From the NCBI GenBank assembly GCA_002371295.1, contig DFGZ01000174.1, positions 1-47,449 of the forward strand: 47,449 nucleotides of DNA. Reading direction: 5' to 3'. Both the position numbers and the translations under genes were made by a program. This DNA comes from Oribacterium sp. UBA3737. GTDB lineage: Bacteria > Bacillota_A > Clostridia > Lachnospirales > Lachnospiraceae. The notes under the pieces were generated by a model. It made no database searches, was not told the DNA's origin, and saw nothing but the letters and a program-made list of their open reading frames with translations. Every line of letters starts with the position of its first letter. Within the stretch, counting starts at the first letter, position 1. Shown here piece by piece: positions 33,575 through 43,073 of this stretch.

Positions 33575-33653
33575 TACCTTCATTATCGAAGGTAAACATA
33601 TGGCCGGCAATGTAAACCAAAAGATATATCGACGCGATGTAATAACATATTAC
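33575..33653. repeat. Inverted repeats upstream of the flagellin gene
   Basis: TACCTTC / GAAGGTA (33575-33594, 6-base loop) and GTAATA / TATTAC (33639-33653, 3-base spacer) lie in the 337-base gap 33475-33811. They could be leader hairpins or regulator sites. I found no convincing sigma-28 promoter; TAAA followed by AGATAA near 33661-33695 is only a weak match. Confidence 0.4.
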
Positions 33654-33725
33654 GTTATCTATGCTTTGCCGTAATATTATTTACCGTATTTATCGTGATA
33701 CTCCCCCCCAAAAAAACATGAAAAT

Positions 33726-33757
33726 AAAAAAAGTCACCAAGCACCTTGCTTGATGAC
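33726..33757 (-). terminator. Terminator of the peptide-uptake operon
   Basis: On the minus strand GTCATCAAGC and GCTTGGTGAC pair along 10 bp (one U-G) with a 5-base loop, then TTTTTTT. It lies after the cytidylate-kinase-like gene and should end the long transcript from 42.9 kb. Confidence 0.85.
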
Positions 33758-33811
33758 CTGAAAGAAAATGTCAATTCTCATGTTTTTTGCGTTCAATCTC
33801 CAGATTCACTC

Positions 33812-34444
33812 CTAAACTACATCCCCTAATTTAATCTTCATGGTCTCCTTTATAACCTGAACGCATTTCTCAAGCCCGAATCTCTCGCTGTTCAGGGTTA
33901 TATCGTAATTCACCGGATTGGTCCAGTAATTACCGTGGGTATAGTACTTGTAATAATCCGCCCTGTACTTGTCGGTCTTGGTGATGATCTGATCTGCCTT
34001 GTTCCCGTCAACGTTCATGCGCTCCATCACCATCTTACGGGTAAAACGTCTCGGTGCCTCGATGTACACTGAAAGCACATTATCCCTGTCCCTGAGCACA
34101 TAGTCCGCAGCCTTTCCGACGATTATGCAGTTCTCGGTATCCGCAAGGCGGCGGATGATCTCAGCCTCAAACTCATAGAGCCTGTCGTTAGACTTAAAAT
34201 GTCTCATTTCAGGATTTGGTAGCAGGCGCTTCTCAAGTCTCCTGAGTTCATTTTGAAGATAGGAACCATCCAGCCTCTCGTCCAGCTTTTCAAAATCACA
34301 CTCATCCCGTCCGGCGAGATTCGCTGCCAATGTCATGATCCTGTGCTCATAACTGTGTATTCCCAGTTCGTCCGCAAGCATCCCCGCGATCTGCCTCCCG
34401 CCTGTACCAAAGCCTCTCGCAATGGTAATGACATAATTTTTCAT
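33812..34444 (-). CDS. Cytidylate kinase-like family protein
   Basis: The 210-residue protein has a degenerate P-loop start (ITIARGFGTGGRQIAGML), as in the cytidylate-kinase-like family where the usual Lys is replaced. CIIVGKAADYVLRDRDN, APRRFTRKMVMERM and a C-terminal Lys/Tyr-rich segment follow. Members bind nucleotides, but their reaction is uncertain. The ATG has AAAGGAG upstream and lies 12 bases after the amidohydrolase gene; it is the last gene of the operon. A nucleotide kinase at the end of a peptide operon is unexpected. Confidence 0.82.
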   Translation of the reverse strand: MKNYVITIARGFGTGGRQIAGMLADELGIHSYEHRIMTLAANLAGRDECDFEKLDERLDGSYLQNELRRLEKRLLPNPEMRHFKSNDRLYEFEAEIIRRLADTENCIIVGKAADYVLRDRDNVLSVYIEAPRRFTRKMVMERMNVDGNKADQIITKTDKYRADYYKYYTHGNYWTNPVNYDITLNSERFGLEKCVQVIKETMKIKLGDVV

Positions 34445-34456
34445 TCAGCACTCCTT

Positions 34457-35905
34457 TCAATACAGTGACGACAGTGCCACAGGCTCTATTTCCTCCGGTA
34501 TAGGTATATACTTCTGTCCGGCAGTCTGTTCCTTAAAGACTTCTTTAGCCTTCATAAGAAGTTCCGGATCCTCCATCAGACGCATTCCGGCAAGTGCCAT
34601 GCTCTTTCCGGCGAACAGCATACCCTTATGGGCTACCGAAGATTTGCCCTGTGAAACTATCTGCCAGGAATGCCCCGGAGACATAGGTGCAAATGTTCCT
34701 GTCCTTATCTGGGCCGTCGGAGTCTGCCAGCTGCAATCACCCACATCCGTAGAACCCGCCTCGGTTTTCACAAGATGGTTTTTCTCATATGGAATGATGA
34801 AATCCCATAGCGCATCCGTTTTATGCTCCACCATGAATTTACGGTTTTCAGGCTCAAGGCATGCCGCTGCCAATGCCTCGTACTCTCTGTCCGAGCCCTC
34901 CGGTACAGTTTCTGTATATTTCTTTGCAAGCTCCCTCTCTTCGTCTGTATACTCAGGAACCCCCACATCCTGCATGGCCTGATACAGAACCTCTTCAAGT
35001 GCAGGATTGAGAACTGTATTGGCACAGGACTTTATGAACTGCCTGCTATGCTTGCAGCCCGTCATAAGGGCGGCACCCTTTGCTATATCATCCACACGCG
35101 CCAGAAGCTCAAAGGCCTGCTGCTGTTTCGGAGCTCTCACAAGATAAAGGACCTTGGCATTGCTCTGTACCACATTTGGTGAAAATCCGCCGGCATTGAC
35201 TATGGCATAATGCACCCTTGCCTCATCGATCATATGTTCTCTGAGAAAATTGCATCCCACATTCATGAGCTCCACCGCATCCAGAGCACTTCTTCCCAGC
35301 TCCGGACAACCCGCTGCATGGGCACTGATCCCTTCAAAACTGTAAAGCACCTGAAAGTTTGCAAGAGAACTCTGAGTAACCACGCGATTCCCTGTTCCCG
35401 GATGCCATGTCAGGGCGCAGTCAAGATCCTTAAAGGCACCGTTTTTTGCCATAAAAGCCTTTCCGCTGCCTCCCTCTTCCGCAGGGCATCCATAGAATAT
35501 AACAGTCCCCTTATGTCCATCCTGAAGATATGCTTTTATGGAAAGAGCCGCAGAAACTGAACCGACACCCAGGAGATTATGTCCGCAGCCATGACCGCTC
35601 TCACCGGGAATAAGCGCATCCTTTTCAAGAACACCCGATTTCTGACTGAGTCCCGCCAAAGCATCATATTCTCCAAGTATTCCTATACGTGGCGAACCCT
35701 CTCCGAAACTTGCGGTAAATGCCGTCTCTATTCCATAGGCCGGCCTCGTTACTGTAAAGCCTTCCTTTTTGAGAAATTCCGTCATGGCTTCCACCGACCT
35801 GGTTTCGTTGTATGCTGTCTCCGCAAATCCCCAGATATTGTCCGCAAGCCCGCATAATTCTTCCTCTTTGTGATCTATCTCCCCTAAATACTTTTCAAAA
35901 TCCAT
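34457..35905 (-). CDS. M20-family amidohydrolase (p-aminobenzoyl-glutamate hydrolase AbgB-like)
   Basis: The 482-residue protein matches the AbgB branch of M20: GEYDALAGL, metal ligands in GHGCGHNLLG, PAEEGGSGKAFM, a dimerisation lid (GISAHAAGCPELGRSA), and the C-terminal metal His in APMSPGHSWQ. It hydrolyses an acyl-amino acid or peptide bond in the cytoplasm. Family members cleave p-aminobenzoyl-glutamate, but in this context (beside a peptide importer and another M20 gene) it may act on small peptides. It is 12 bases from the next gene and follows the M20 peptidase by 109 bases with no feature seen. Confidence 0.87.
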   Translation of the reverse strand: MDFEKYLGEIDHKEEELCGLADNIWGFAETAYNETRSVEAMTEFLKKEGFTVTRPAYGIETAFTASFGEGSPRIGILGEYDALAGLSQKSGVLEKDALIPGESGHGCGHNLLGVGSVSAALSIKAYLQDGHKGTVIFYGCPAEEGGSGKAFMAKNGAFKDLDCALTWHPGTGNRVVTQSSLANFQVLYSFEGISAHAAGCPELGRSALDAVELMNVGCNFLREHMIDEARVHYAIVNAGGFSPNVVQSNAKVLYLVRAPKQQQAFELLARVDDIAKGAALMTGCKHSRQFIKSCANTVLNPALEEVLYQAMQDVGVPEYTDEERELAKKYTETVPEGSDREYEALAAACLEPENRKFMVEHKTDALWDFIIPYEKNHLVKTEAGSTDVGDCSWQTPTAQIRTGTFAPMSPGHSWQIVSQGKSSVAHKGMLFAGKSMALAGMRLMEDPELLMKAKEVFKEQTAGQKYIPIPEEIEPVALSSLY

Positions 35906-36014
35906 AGCCCATTCTCCTTTGTCTTTTTAGCCCCTTTTGATCTCCTCTGCAGCTATAGCTTTACCTGTTCCATGCCCGCCTTACAGACGCAAGCCTGATT
36001 AGCTTTAAATACAA

Positions 36015-37160
36015 TTACGCATCTTCAAAATACTTCAGTATGCTGTCCATGGCGACCTTCAGCCCCTTCTCAAGAGAAGATCTCAGTACATACTCCTCTC
36101 TGGTATGTGCCAGTCCCCCGGATACCACACCATAACAGACACTCGGTATTCCGAGGGAAAGGGGTATGTTGCAGTCCGTTGAGGAAGGCTGACGTTTTGG
36201 CAGCTTTCCGTTATATTTGGATATCACTCCTGACGCTGCTGAAATAAGCTCTTCACGTATTCTTTCCGCCTCTTCCGAAAGATTTTCACAGGGCCTCTCA
36301 CCCACCTGAGTCACTGTGACCTCTACTCTTCCGCCATGATACTTTTCAAAGATCCCCTGAAACTGTTCTTTCATGTAGTTCAGAGACTGTCTCGAATCAG
36401 ATCTGTATTCACACAGCATCTCTGCATCCTGCGCTATGGTATTAACCGAAGTACCTCCGGAAACGACACCTACATTAACGGTGGTCTTGCCCTCTTCCGG
36501 TATTCTTATTTCGTATATGTCCCGTATCATCAGAGCCAGAATATGAATTGCGTTATTGTTTCCGAAATCCCCATAGGAATGTCCCCCCTGGGTCTTCACA
36601 TTAACCCTGAATCTGCTGGAGCCTACAGCACGTTCCACTATTCCTTCCATGGTTCCGTCGAAGCTTGTAAATGTCAGAATCCTGTCTCTGAAGTCATCAC
36701 AGATCTTTCTGGACCCCTTCAGGTTACCGAGGCCTTCCTCTCCCGAATTAAGAACAAACAGTATTCCCGCATCCTTTGTGTGAAATCTGTGTTCAAGAAG
36801 GAACTTTATCACCATCAGTATGGCGACAACATTGGCAGTATCATCCCCGATTCCGGGACACATCATTTTATCCCCGGACTCTTCATATGGGAGCTCCGTG
36901 GTGTCGGGAAACACCACATCCGTATGTGCCATGAATATATGAAGCTTTTCATGCCTGTCCAGCTCATAGGGATAAACGACATTAAGTGCCGAATCGATAT
37001 ATACCCCTTCCGCCCCCAGATCTTCGAGATAAGCCTTGATAAATTCAGCTCTTTTCTCCTCATGATTTGAAGGAGCCGGTATCCTGGAAAGCGTCTTCAG
37101 GAGCCTGTATTCTTCCTCCTGATGGTTCGTTATATAGTTCAATATTTCACCGGATAACAA
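36015..37160 (-). CDS. M20-family peptidase (PepT/tripeptidase-like)
   Basis: The 381-residue protein has the M20 metal sites: HTDVVF, GIGDDTANVV, NSGEEGLGN, a dimerisation domain, and a C-terminal histidine (SGGLAHTREEY). It likely cuts di- or tripeptides brought in by the Dpp system. Translation starts at TTG 37160 behind GAGGAGG with a 6-base gap. The stop lies 109 bases before the AbgB-like gene. Confidence 0.87.
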   Translation of the reverse strand: MLSGEILNYITNHQEEEYRLLKTLSRIPAPSNHEEKRAEFIKAYLEDLGAEGVYIDSALNVVYPYELDRHEKLHIFMAHTDVVFPDTTELPYEESGDKMMCPGIGDDTANVVAILMVIKFLLEHRFHTKDAGILFVLNSGEEGLGNLKGSRKICDDFRDRILTFTSFDGTMEGIVERAVGSSRFRVNVKTQGGHSYGDFGNNNAIHILALMIRDIYEIRIPEEGKTTVNVGVVSGGTSVNTIAQDAEMLCEYRSDSRQSLNYMKEQFQGIFEKYHGGRVEVTVTQVGERPCENLSEEAERIREELISAASGVISKYNGKLPKRQPSSTDCNIPLSLGIPSVCYGVVSGGLAHTREEYVLRSSLEKGLKVAMDSILKYFEDA

Positions 37161-37207
37161 TCTTTACCTCCTCTTCTTACCTGCCCTTTCAGCCGGCCTG
37201 TCCACAC

Positions 37208-38191
37208 TCATCCCTTTTCATACCTGAGGCATGCCACCCTGTGTCCCTTTTTGACTTCTTTCAAGGTCGGCGTAACTTCCGAGCACCTTTCAACAGCGTA
37301 GGGGCATCTCGTGTGGAACACGCAGCCCTTAGGCGGATTCATGGGTGACGGAAGGTCTCCCTCCAGCATTATCCTCTCTTTATGAACATGGGGATTCACC
37401 TCCGGCACCGCGGAAAGCAGCGCCTGTGAATACGGGTGCAGAGTATCTGCGAACAATGCCTCTCCCTCTGCTTCCTCCATGAGATGTCCGAGGTACATGA
37501 CCCCGATACGATCAGAAATATACTTCACAACACTCATGTCATGGGCGATGAACAGCAACGATATGTCCTGTTTCTCTCTCAGATCCTGCAGAAGATTGAT
37601 TATCTGTGCCTGTATGGAAACATCCAGTGCAGAAACCGGCTCATCACAGACTATGATCTCAGGGTTCAGTATGAGTGCCCTTGCGAGACCAACTCTCTGT
37701 CTCTGGCCTCCTGAAAACTCATGGGGATAGCGGTAAAAATGCTCTGTCCTGAGGCCCATCTTGTGCATGATATCCATAGCTATCTCAAGTCTTTCTTCTC
37801 TTGTTCCTATGCCATGGATTTCCAGAGCCTCCATCAGTATGTCCCCTACCTTCTGTTTGGGGTCCAGTGAAGTATAGGGATCCTGAAAGACCATCTGTAT
37901 CTTTCGTCTCATGTCCTTTAGTTCCCTGCCCCTGAGCTCAGTGACGTTCTGCCCCAGGATCTCTATATCTCCTGCCGTGGGTTCCGTCAGCATCATAAGT
38001 GTCCTTCCCAGAGTACTCTTTCCGCAGCCGGTCTCTCCCACAAGCCCGTAAATCTCTCCTTTATGTATTTCTATATCAACTCCGTCTACGGCTTTAACAT
38101 ATTTCTTTTTTCCAAGTCCTGCATTAGCCGCAAAATATTTTTTTACACCTGTAGCTTTCAGCACTACCGGTGCCTCTGTAACCTGACTCAT
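37208..38191 (-). CDS. Dipeptide/oligopeptide ABC transporter ATPase (DppF/OppF type)
   Basis: The 327-residue protein has Walker A GETGCGKS, signature EFSGGQRQRVGLA, Walker B IIVCDEPVSALDV and the C-terminal Opp/Dpp extension with CVFHTRCPYAVERC. It powers peptide import with DppD. GGGAGG precedes the ATG. It is separated from dppD by 140 bases holding a hairpin repeat (38272-38331). Confidence 0.95.
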   Translation of the reverse strand: MSQVTEAPVVLKATGVKKYFAANAGLGKKKYVKAVDGVDIEIHKGEIYGLVGETGCGKSTLGRTLMMLTEPTAGDIEILGQNVTELRGRELKDMRRKIQMVFQDPYTSLDPKQKVGDILMEALEIHGIGTREERLEIAMDIMHKMGLRTEHFYRYPHEFSGGQRQRVGLARALILNPEIIVCDEPVSALDVSIQAQIINLLQDLREKQDISLLFIAHDMSVVKYISDRIGVMYLGHLMEEAEGEALFADTLHPYSQALLSAVPEVNPHVHKERIMLEGDLPSPMNPPKGCVFHTRCPYAVERCSEVTPTLKEVKKGHRVACLRYEKG

Positions 38192-38271
38192 ACAGTACCT
38201 CCCTTTACTTTACCTGACATTCTGCTGATTCACTGATTTTTCTGATTCCGATTCTATGTCCTGTGATGTGA

Positions 38272-38331
38272 ATGTCATGAACTCTATCCTCCGCCTTTGT
38301 TCAAGCACAAGTGAAGGAACACTTATGACAC
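38272..38331. repeat. Dispersed hairpin repeat, copy 2, at the 3' end of the DppD gene
   Basis: On the minus strand this 60-base element aligns end to end with the 61-base hairpin at 31404-31464: GTGTCATAAGT, CACTTGTGCTTG, ACAAA and TTCATGACA are shared. The stop codon TAA of the upstream ATPase gene is the conserved TATAAG just before it. The stem is less perfect than in copy 1. Confidence 0.65.
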
Positions 38332-39303
38332 TTATAGCATCCTGTGACAGCGTGCCTTCTGTGTATCGCTCACTTCATGGAACTCCGGCATTTTTTTCCT
38401 GCAAAGCTCTGTGGCATAGGGGCATCTGGGTGCGAACCTGCAGCCCTCGGGAATCTGATTCAGAAGCGGCACCGTGCCCTTTATCTGATGAAGTCTTTCT
38501 CCCGTTTTTGAGTCCAGCCTCGGTACCGATTCCATAAGCCCCTTAGTGTATGGGTGCTTTGGATGATCAAATATATCCGTCACCAGTCCTTCCTCAACTA
38601 TCTGCCCGAGATACATAACTATCACTTTGGAGCAGGTCTCTGCCACGACACCAAGATCGTGGGTTATGAGCATTACCCCCATTCCGCGGCGCCTGTTCAT
38701 TTCCACTATCAGATCCATAATCTGTGCCTGTATGGTCACATCCAGTGCCGTTGTGGGTTCATCCGCTATGAGAAGCTCCGGTTCACAGGCCAGGGCAACA
38801 GCTATCATTACACGCTGCCTCATTCCTCCCGACAACTCGAAGGGATACTGATAGAACCTTCTCACAGGATCCGGTATTCCTACATCCTTTAGAAGCTGTA
38901 TAGCCTTCTCCTTGGCTTCTTTCTTTGTGATGGATTTATGGATGAGCAGGGACTCCATTATCTGGTTTCCTACTGTAAATACCGGATTCAGTGAAGATAA
39001 TGCATCCTGAAAGATCATACTGATCTTTTCCCCTCTTACATGACGCATTTCCTTTTCCGGGAGATCCAGAAGACTTGAATCATGAAACCTTACTTCTCCA
39101 GTATACTTCGCCAGGGATTTCTCATCATAAAGCCGTAAGATCGACTGGGAGGTGACACTTTTTCCGCAGCCTGACTCACCTACGATCCCCAGCATTTCCC
39201 CCTTGTGAACTTCAAAGCTCACTCCGTCTATAGCTTTTAATCTGCCCCTTTCAGTGTTGAAGGAGGTACACAGATCTTTGACTTTTAAAATGCTTTCTGC
39301 CAT
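38332..39303 (-). CDS. Dipeptide/oligopeptide ABC transporter ATPase (DppD/OppD type)
   Basis: The 323-residue protein has Walker [35 protein letters not shown] and the C-terminal [14 protein letters not shown] motif. It pairs with DppF under the two permeases. Its TAA stop coincides with the conserved start of the dispersed repeat, so the repeat has inserted right at the gene end. Confidence 0.95.
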   Translation of the reverse strand: MAESILKVKDLCTSFNTERGRLKAIDGVSFEVHKGEMLGIVGESGCGKSVTSQSILRLYDEKSLAKYTGEVRFHDSSLLDLPEKEMRHVRGEKISMIFQDALSSLNPVFTVGNQIMESLLIHKSITKKEAKEKAIQLLKDVGIPDPVRRFYQYPFELSGGMRQRVMIAVALACEPELLIADEPTTALDVTIQAQIMDLIVEMNRRRGMGVMLITHDLGVVAETCSKVIVMYLGQIVEEGLVTDIFDHPKHPYTKGLMESVPRLDSKTGERLHQIKGTVPLLNQIPEGCRFAPRCPYATELCRKKMPEFHEVSDTQKARCHRML

Positions 39304-39324
39304 AACTATCTCCTGTTTCCATTT

Positions 39325-40257
39325 TCACTTCGACGAGGGATCGATGAAGTCTCTGATCCCGTCTCCCAAAAGATTCAGTCCAAGAACTGTCAGTGCTGTA
39401 AACAGTCCGGGGAAAAGAACTATCCACCATGCCTGATATATGACACCCTTACCTTCATTCAGGATATTTCCCCATGACGGTAAAGGAACAGGAACTCCCG
39501 CACCGAGGAAACTGAGGGCAGCTTCTGTAATGATGGATGACGCAAAAACAAAGGTCACCTGAACGATGATGGGCGAGATAATATTCGGAGCTATATGTCT
39601 CCAGACTATTCTGAGTCTTCCCGCCCCAAGACACCTGAGGGCTTCTATATAGGTCTGCTCCCGTATAACGAGAGCTCTGGATCTGGCAAGCCTCGCCATA
39701 TTGGGAATATTTACAACAGTCAGGGCGATAATGACGTTTTTCAGATCTGCCCCAAGGACTGCCATAAGAGTTATGGCGAGAAGTGTACTCGGTATAGCCT
39801 TAAGTCCGTCACAGATCCTCATGAGAATGTTGTCGGCATATGGGTTAGTACTTGCATACAGTCCTATGCCCATACCGAAAAATCCTGACAGGATACCCAC
39901 TGTAAAACCTACTGTTAATGAGATCCTTGCACCGTACATCACCCTTGAGAACACATCTCTTCCCATGGTATCCGTTCCGAACAGGTGCTCCGTGCTCATG
40001 GATTTAAGACGATTTACCGTATCAAGCTCCAACGGATCATAGGGGCTTATTACAGGTGCGAAAAGCGCAAGAAGGATCACGGTGCAAACGATTATCAGGC
40101 CCAAAACAGCTGCTTTATTTCCGAAAAATCTCCTGAACTTTATTTCCTGCTGCTCCTTCGAAAGCCTCTTTCTCAGCTGTTTTAACTCTTCATTTTTCAT
40201 ATCCGTCCTGTCATCCGCACATACATTTTCAAAACTTGAATCTATAGTCTTTGTCAT
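39325..40257 (-). CDS. Dipeptide ABC transporter permease (DppC/OppC type)
   Basis: From the ATG at 40257 (AAAGGA nine bases upstream) the protein has 310 residues. An N-terminal cytoplasmic charged stretch is followed by six membrane segments, with the EAA-like loop EALRCLGAGRLRIVWRHIAP. It forms the channel with DppB. An alternative ATG at 40284 overlaps the dppB stop (ATGA) and would add nine residues. Confidence 0.92.
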   Translation of the reverse strand: MTKTIDSSFENVCADDRTDMKNEELKQLRKRLSKEQQEIKFRRFFGNKAAVLGLIIVCTVILLALFAPVISPYDPLELDTVNRLKSMSTEHLFGTDTMGRDVFSRVMYGARISLTVGFTVGILSGFFGMGIGLYASTNPYADNILMRICDGLKAIPSTLLAITLMAVLGADLKNVIIALTVVNIPNMARLARSRALVIREQTYIEALRCLGAGRLRIVWRHIAPNIISPIIVQVTFVFASSIITEAALSFLGAGVPVPLPSWGNILNEGKGVIYQAWWIVLFPGLFTALTVLGLNLLGDGIRDFIDPSSK

Positions 40258-40280
40258 GCTAATGTTTCCTTTCTCCGATA

Positions 40281-41225
40281 TCATCCGACCCTTACTCTCG
40301 GATCAACCACACCGTATAAGAGGTCTGCAAACATATTGATAAGGACATTGAACACTGCTATCAGAAGTACTATCGCCTGTATGACATAGTAGTCTCTTCT
40401 TCCGATGGAGTTCACCATAAGCTGTCCGAGACCCGGAATAGCAAACAGGCTTTCGATAACAGCTGCACCTGACAAGGACTGAATCAATGCCTGACTGATG
40501 ACGGTTATCACTGTGACCAGAGTATTCTTGAAGGCATGTCTGGTTATGACTGAAAATCCGCTTACTCCCTTTGCTCTGGCCATACGAATGTAATCACTGT
40601 TCAGAACTTCCAGCATGGAGGCTCTTGTCATACGCATCATAAGTGCTGCATTCATGAATCCAAGGGCGATGGCAGGAAGCAGAATGGATTTTAAATGGGC
40701 CAGAAATCCTGCATTCATTCCGGCATATCCCGATGATGGAAGCAGCTTTAGCTTCACTGCAAAAATCAGTATCAGGAACAATCCGAGCAAAAAGCCCGGA
40801 AGGGATATTCCGAGAAGGGAAATGACTGTAACCGAATGATCTGCAGCTGTGCCCTTATTTGTGGCTCCTATCATTCCGAGAGGGATCGCCACCATAACCG
40901 CTATCAAAAGCGCCAGTAAGGTAAGATGTATGGTAGGTTCCAGATGACTGAGGAGCATCCCGGTAACCGGCTGATGGTTGGCTACACTCTCACCGAAATA
41001 CCCGGTAAGTACGTTTTTTAGCCATATTCCATACTGTACCGGCAACGGTCTGTCCAGCCCCAGTCTCGCATGAAGAGCTGCTATATCCTCTTCGGATGCC
41101 ATATCTCCGAGCATAGCTGCCGCAGGATCTCCCGGCACAAGATGCACTAGCATAAAGACCACTATTGAAACAATAAACAGTACTGGAATAACTGACAGCA
41201 TTCTTTTAACTATAAAGCGTTTCAT
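40281..41225 (-). CDS. Dipeptide ABC transporter permease (DppB/OppB type)
   Basis: From the ATG at 41225 (GGGGAGG upstream) the protein has 314 residues, six membrane segments, the extracytoplasmic N-terminal loop (HLVPGDPAAAMLGD) and the coupling loop MARAKGVSGFSVITRHAFKN. It overlaps or abuts dppC and lies 17 bases after the acetolactate-synthase-like gene. Confidence 0.94.
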   Translation of the reverse strand: MKRFIVKRMLSVIPVLFIVSIVVFMLVHLVPGDPAAAMLGDMASEEDIAALHARLGLDRPLPVQYGIWLKNVLTGYFGESVANHQPVTGMLLSHLEPTIHLTLLALLIAVMVAIPLGMIGATNKGTAADHSVTVISLLGISLPGFLLGLFLILIFAVKLKLLPSSGYAGMNAGFLAHLKSILLPAIALGFMNAALMMRMTRASMLEVLNSDYIRMARAKGVSGFSVITRHAFKNTLVTVITVISQALIQSLSGAAVIESLFAIPGLGQLMVNSIGRRDYYVIQAIVLLIAVFNVLINMFADLLYGVVDPRVRVG

Positions 41226-41242
41226 AATTACCTCCCCTTTCA

Positions 41243-42898
41243 CTACATCTGATATCTGTTCATGACCTCCCTGAGGTGCTCGCTTAGTTTCTCGTTCTCA
41301 CTGTAATCAACAGGGCAGTCGATAACCGCCGGTCCTTCACAGTGGAACGCTTCCTCCAGAGTCTCTATAAGATGATCTGTGCTTTCTATTCTGAATCCCT
41401 TTGCATGCATGGCTTCAGCCAGCATTACAAAATCAGGATTTGTAAAATCAACACAGAAGCTTTCATTGAATCGGTCATTCTGTTTCCATTTGATGAGCCC
41501 GTAGCTGCTGTCATTAAGTATCAGAACAACTATGTTGAGCTTAAGGCGCACCGCCGTTTCCAGTTCCTGAGAATTCATCATGAATCCGCCGTCTCCGGTT
41601 ATGGCTATGACTCTGTTTTCCGGATGAACCAGCTTTGCGGCGATAGCTCCGGGAAGAGATATGCCCATGGTGGCGAAGCCGTTTGATATGATGCAGGTAT
41701 TAGGCTTATAACATTCATAATGTCTCGAGATCCACATCTTATGGGCTCCCACATCCGATAAAACTATGTCATCGGGGCCCAGGATCTTTCTTACATCGCT
41801 TAAAAGACGCTGTGGCTTCACAGGGAAGGAATCGTCTGTCTTATACACTGCATTTTCTGTTTCAAAGGACTTTTTTATTTCGAAGAAGGCTTCCGGTTTT
41901 TTCTTTGCATCCACATAGAGAAGCAGCTCCTCCAGTGAATTCTCTATGTCTCCCACTACCTCTACTTCAGGCTGATACAATTTGTTTACGTGAGCAGGTC
42001 TTGAGTCCATATGAATGATGGTATGCTTACCATCCACGTTCCACTTTGAGGGCGCAAGCTCCACTATGTCATAGCCCACACATATAACGAGATCCGCCAT
42101 GTCGAGACATATGTTTGGATAGTCTCTCTGTGGGATTCCGATAGTGGAAAGGAAATACTCACTTGTATATGAAATTATTCCCTTTGCCATCATGGTATTT
42201 ATAACAGGAATATGTAGTTTTTCCGCAAATGCCGTAAGAGCTTTCTCGGCATGGGAACGTACTGCAGAATGCCCCACCAGGATAACAGGCCGTTGGGATC
42301 TGTTTATTATGGCTGCAGCCTCCTCCAGCTCATTTTTATCCGCATACTCCTTACCTTTCACGGGTATGTGGAGAAGCTTCTGTGAAACGCCCTCAGGGAC
42401 CTCTTCCTCTGCCACATCCTGAGGTATACAGATATGAGAGGCTCCCGGCTTCTCACCCTCTGCGTATTTAAAAGCGAGACGCACGATCTCATTCACAGAA
42501 TTTCTGGACATTATCATTTTGGTTCGCTTGGTGATGGGCTGGAACAATGCCTCCAAATCCAGATACTGATGAGAAGTAAGCGGGATCTTGTCCGTTGATA
42601 CCTGTGCGGTGATGGCCACCAGGGGTGCACCGTCACCGTTTGCATCTGCCACACCTGTAATAAGATTGGTTGCTCCCGGTCCGAGGGTAGAGAAACAGAC
42701 TCCTGCCTTTCCTGTAAGTCTTCCGTACACATCCGCCATGAAAGCAGCTCCCTGTTCATGACGGACTATGATGGTCTCTATTTTTTCAGATTTATCCAGT
42801 GCTCTGACAAGATCCAGATTTTCCTCTCCCGGAATACCAAAGGCATATTCAACCTGTTCGTGTTCAAGGGCTTTTACAACCATCTCCGCTACGTTCAT
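41243..42898 (-). CDS. Acetolactate synthase-like thiamine-diphosphate enzyme (AlsS-type)
   Basis: From the ATG at 42898 (GGAGG seven bases upstream) the protein has 551 residues. The catalytic Glu is in RHEQGAAF, and the ThDP motif is GDGGFMMNSQELETAV with ND 30 residues on. HQYLDLEALFQPITK resembles catabolic AlsS more than IlvB, and no regulatory small-subunit gene follows. It condenses two pyruvates to acetolactate, the first step to Leu/Val (or to acetoin). It is the first gene of the peptide-uptake operon and is preceded by a Leu/Ile leader-peptide attenuator, which argues for branched-chain control. Other ThDP decarboxylases remain possible. Confidence 0.85.
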   Translation of the reverse strand: MNVAEMVVKALEHEQVEYAFGIPGEENLDLVRALDKSEKIETIIVRHEQGAAFMADVYGRLTGKAGVCFSTLGPGATNLITGVADANGDGAPLVAITAQVSTDKIPLTSHQYLDLEALFQPITKRTKMIMSRNSVNEIVRLAFKYAEGEKPGASHICIPQDVAEEEVPEGVSQKLLHIPVKGKEYADKNELEEAAAIINRSQRPVILVGHSAVRSHAEKALTAFAEKLHIPVINTMMAKGIISYTSEYFLSTIGIPQRDYPNICLDMADLVICVGYDIVELAPSKWNVDGKHTIIHMDSRPAHVNKLYQPEVEVVGDIENSLEELLLYVDAKKKPEAFFEIKKSFETENAVYKTDDSFPVKPQRLLSDVRKILGPDDIVLSDVGAHKMWISRHYECYKPNTCIISNGFATMGISLPGAIAAKLVHPENRVIAITGDGGFMMNSQELETAVRLKLNIVVLILNDSSYGLIKWKQNDRFNESFCVDFTNPDFVMLAEAMHAKGFRIESTDHLIETLEEAFHCEGPAVIDCPVDYSENEKLSEHLREVMNRYQM

Positions 42899-42935
42899 AT
42901 CTATCCTCCAAATTACAATATTTCTTCTATTGAAC

Positions 42936-42973
42936 AAAAAAAACGGAGCAAATGATCAGATCATTTGCCCCGT
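42936..42973 (-). terminator. Attenuator terminator upstream of the acetolactate-synthase-like gene
   Basis: On the minus strand ACGGGGCAAATGAT and ATCATTTGCTCCGT pair along 14 bp (one G-U) around a CTG loop, followed by eight Ts. It lies 38 bases before the enzyme's start and overlaps the end of the leader peptide. Confidence 0.9.
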
Positions 42974-42994
42974 CGCATTCATTATCAGTAACAT
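42956..42994 (-). CDS. Leader peptide MLLIMNATGQMI of a branched-chain attenuator
   Basis: A 12-codon ORF starts with ATG behind TAGGAG (GGTGTTAGGAGACAAG), then TTA CTG ATA: two leucine codons and an isoleucine codon, with another Ile codon (ATC) just before the stop. It ends inside the terminator stem. In known ilv/leu operons, slow translation of such codons lets an alternative fold block termination. It is too short for ordinary gene calling. I have not shown the alternative fold. Confidence 0.75.
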   Translation of the reverse strand: MLLIMNATGQMI

Positions 42995-43073
42995 CTTGTC
43001 TCCTAACACCGTATCACCCTGTTTTTTAATTCACAACTGCCTGTTTTTGATGTCAGCCATAACAGAAATTCAT

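Noticed and set aside
36336..37070. 244-residue plus-strand ORF
   Set aside because: Antisense to the M20 peptidase, no family features.
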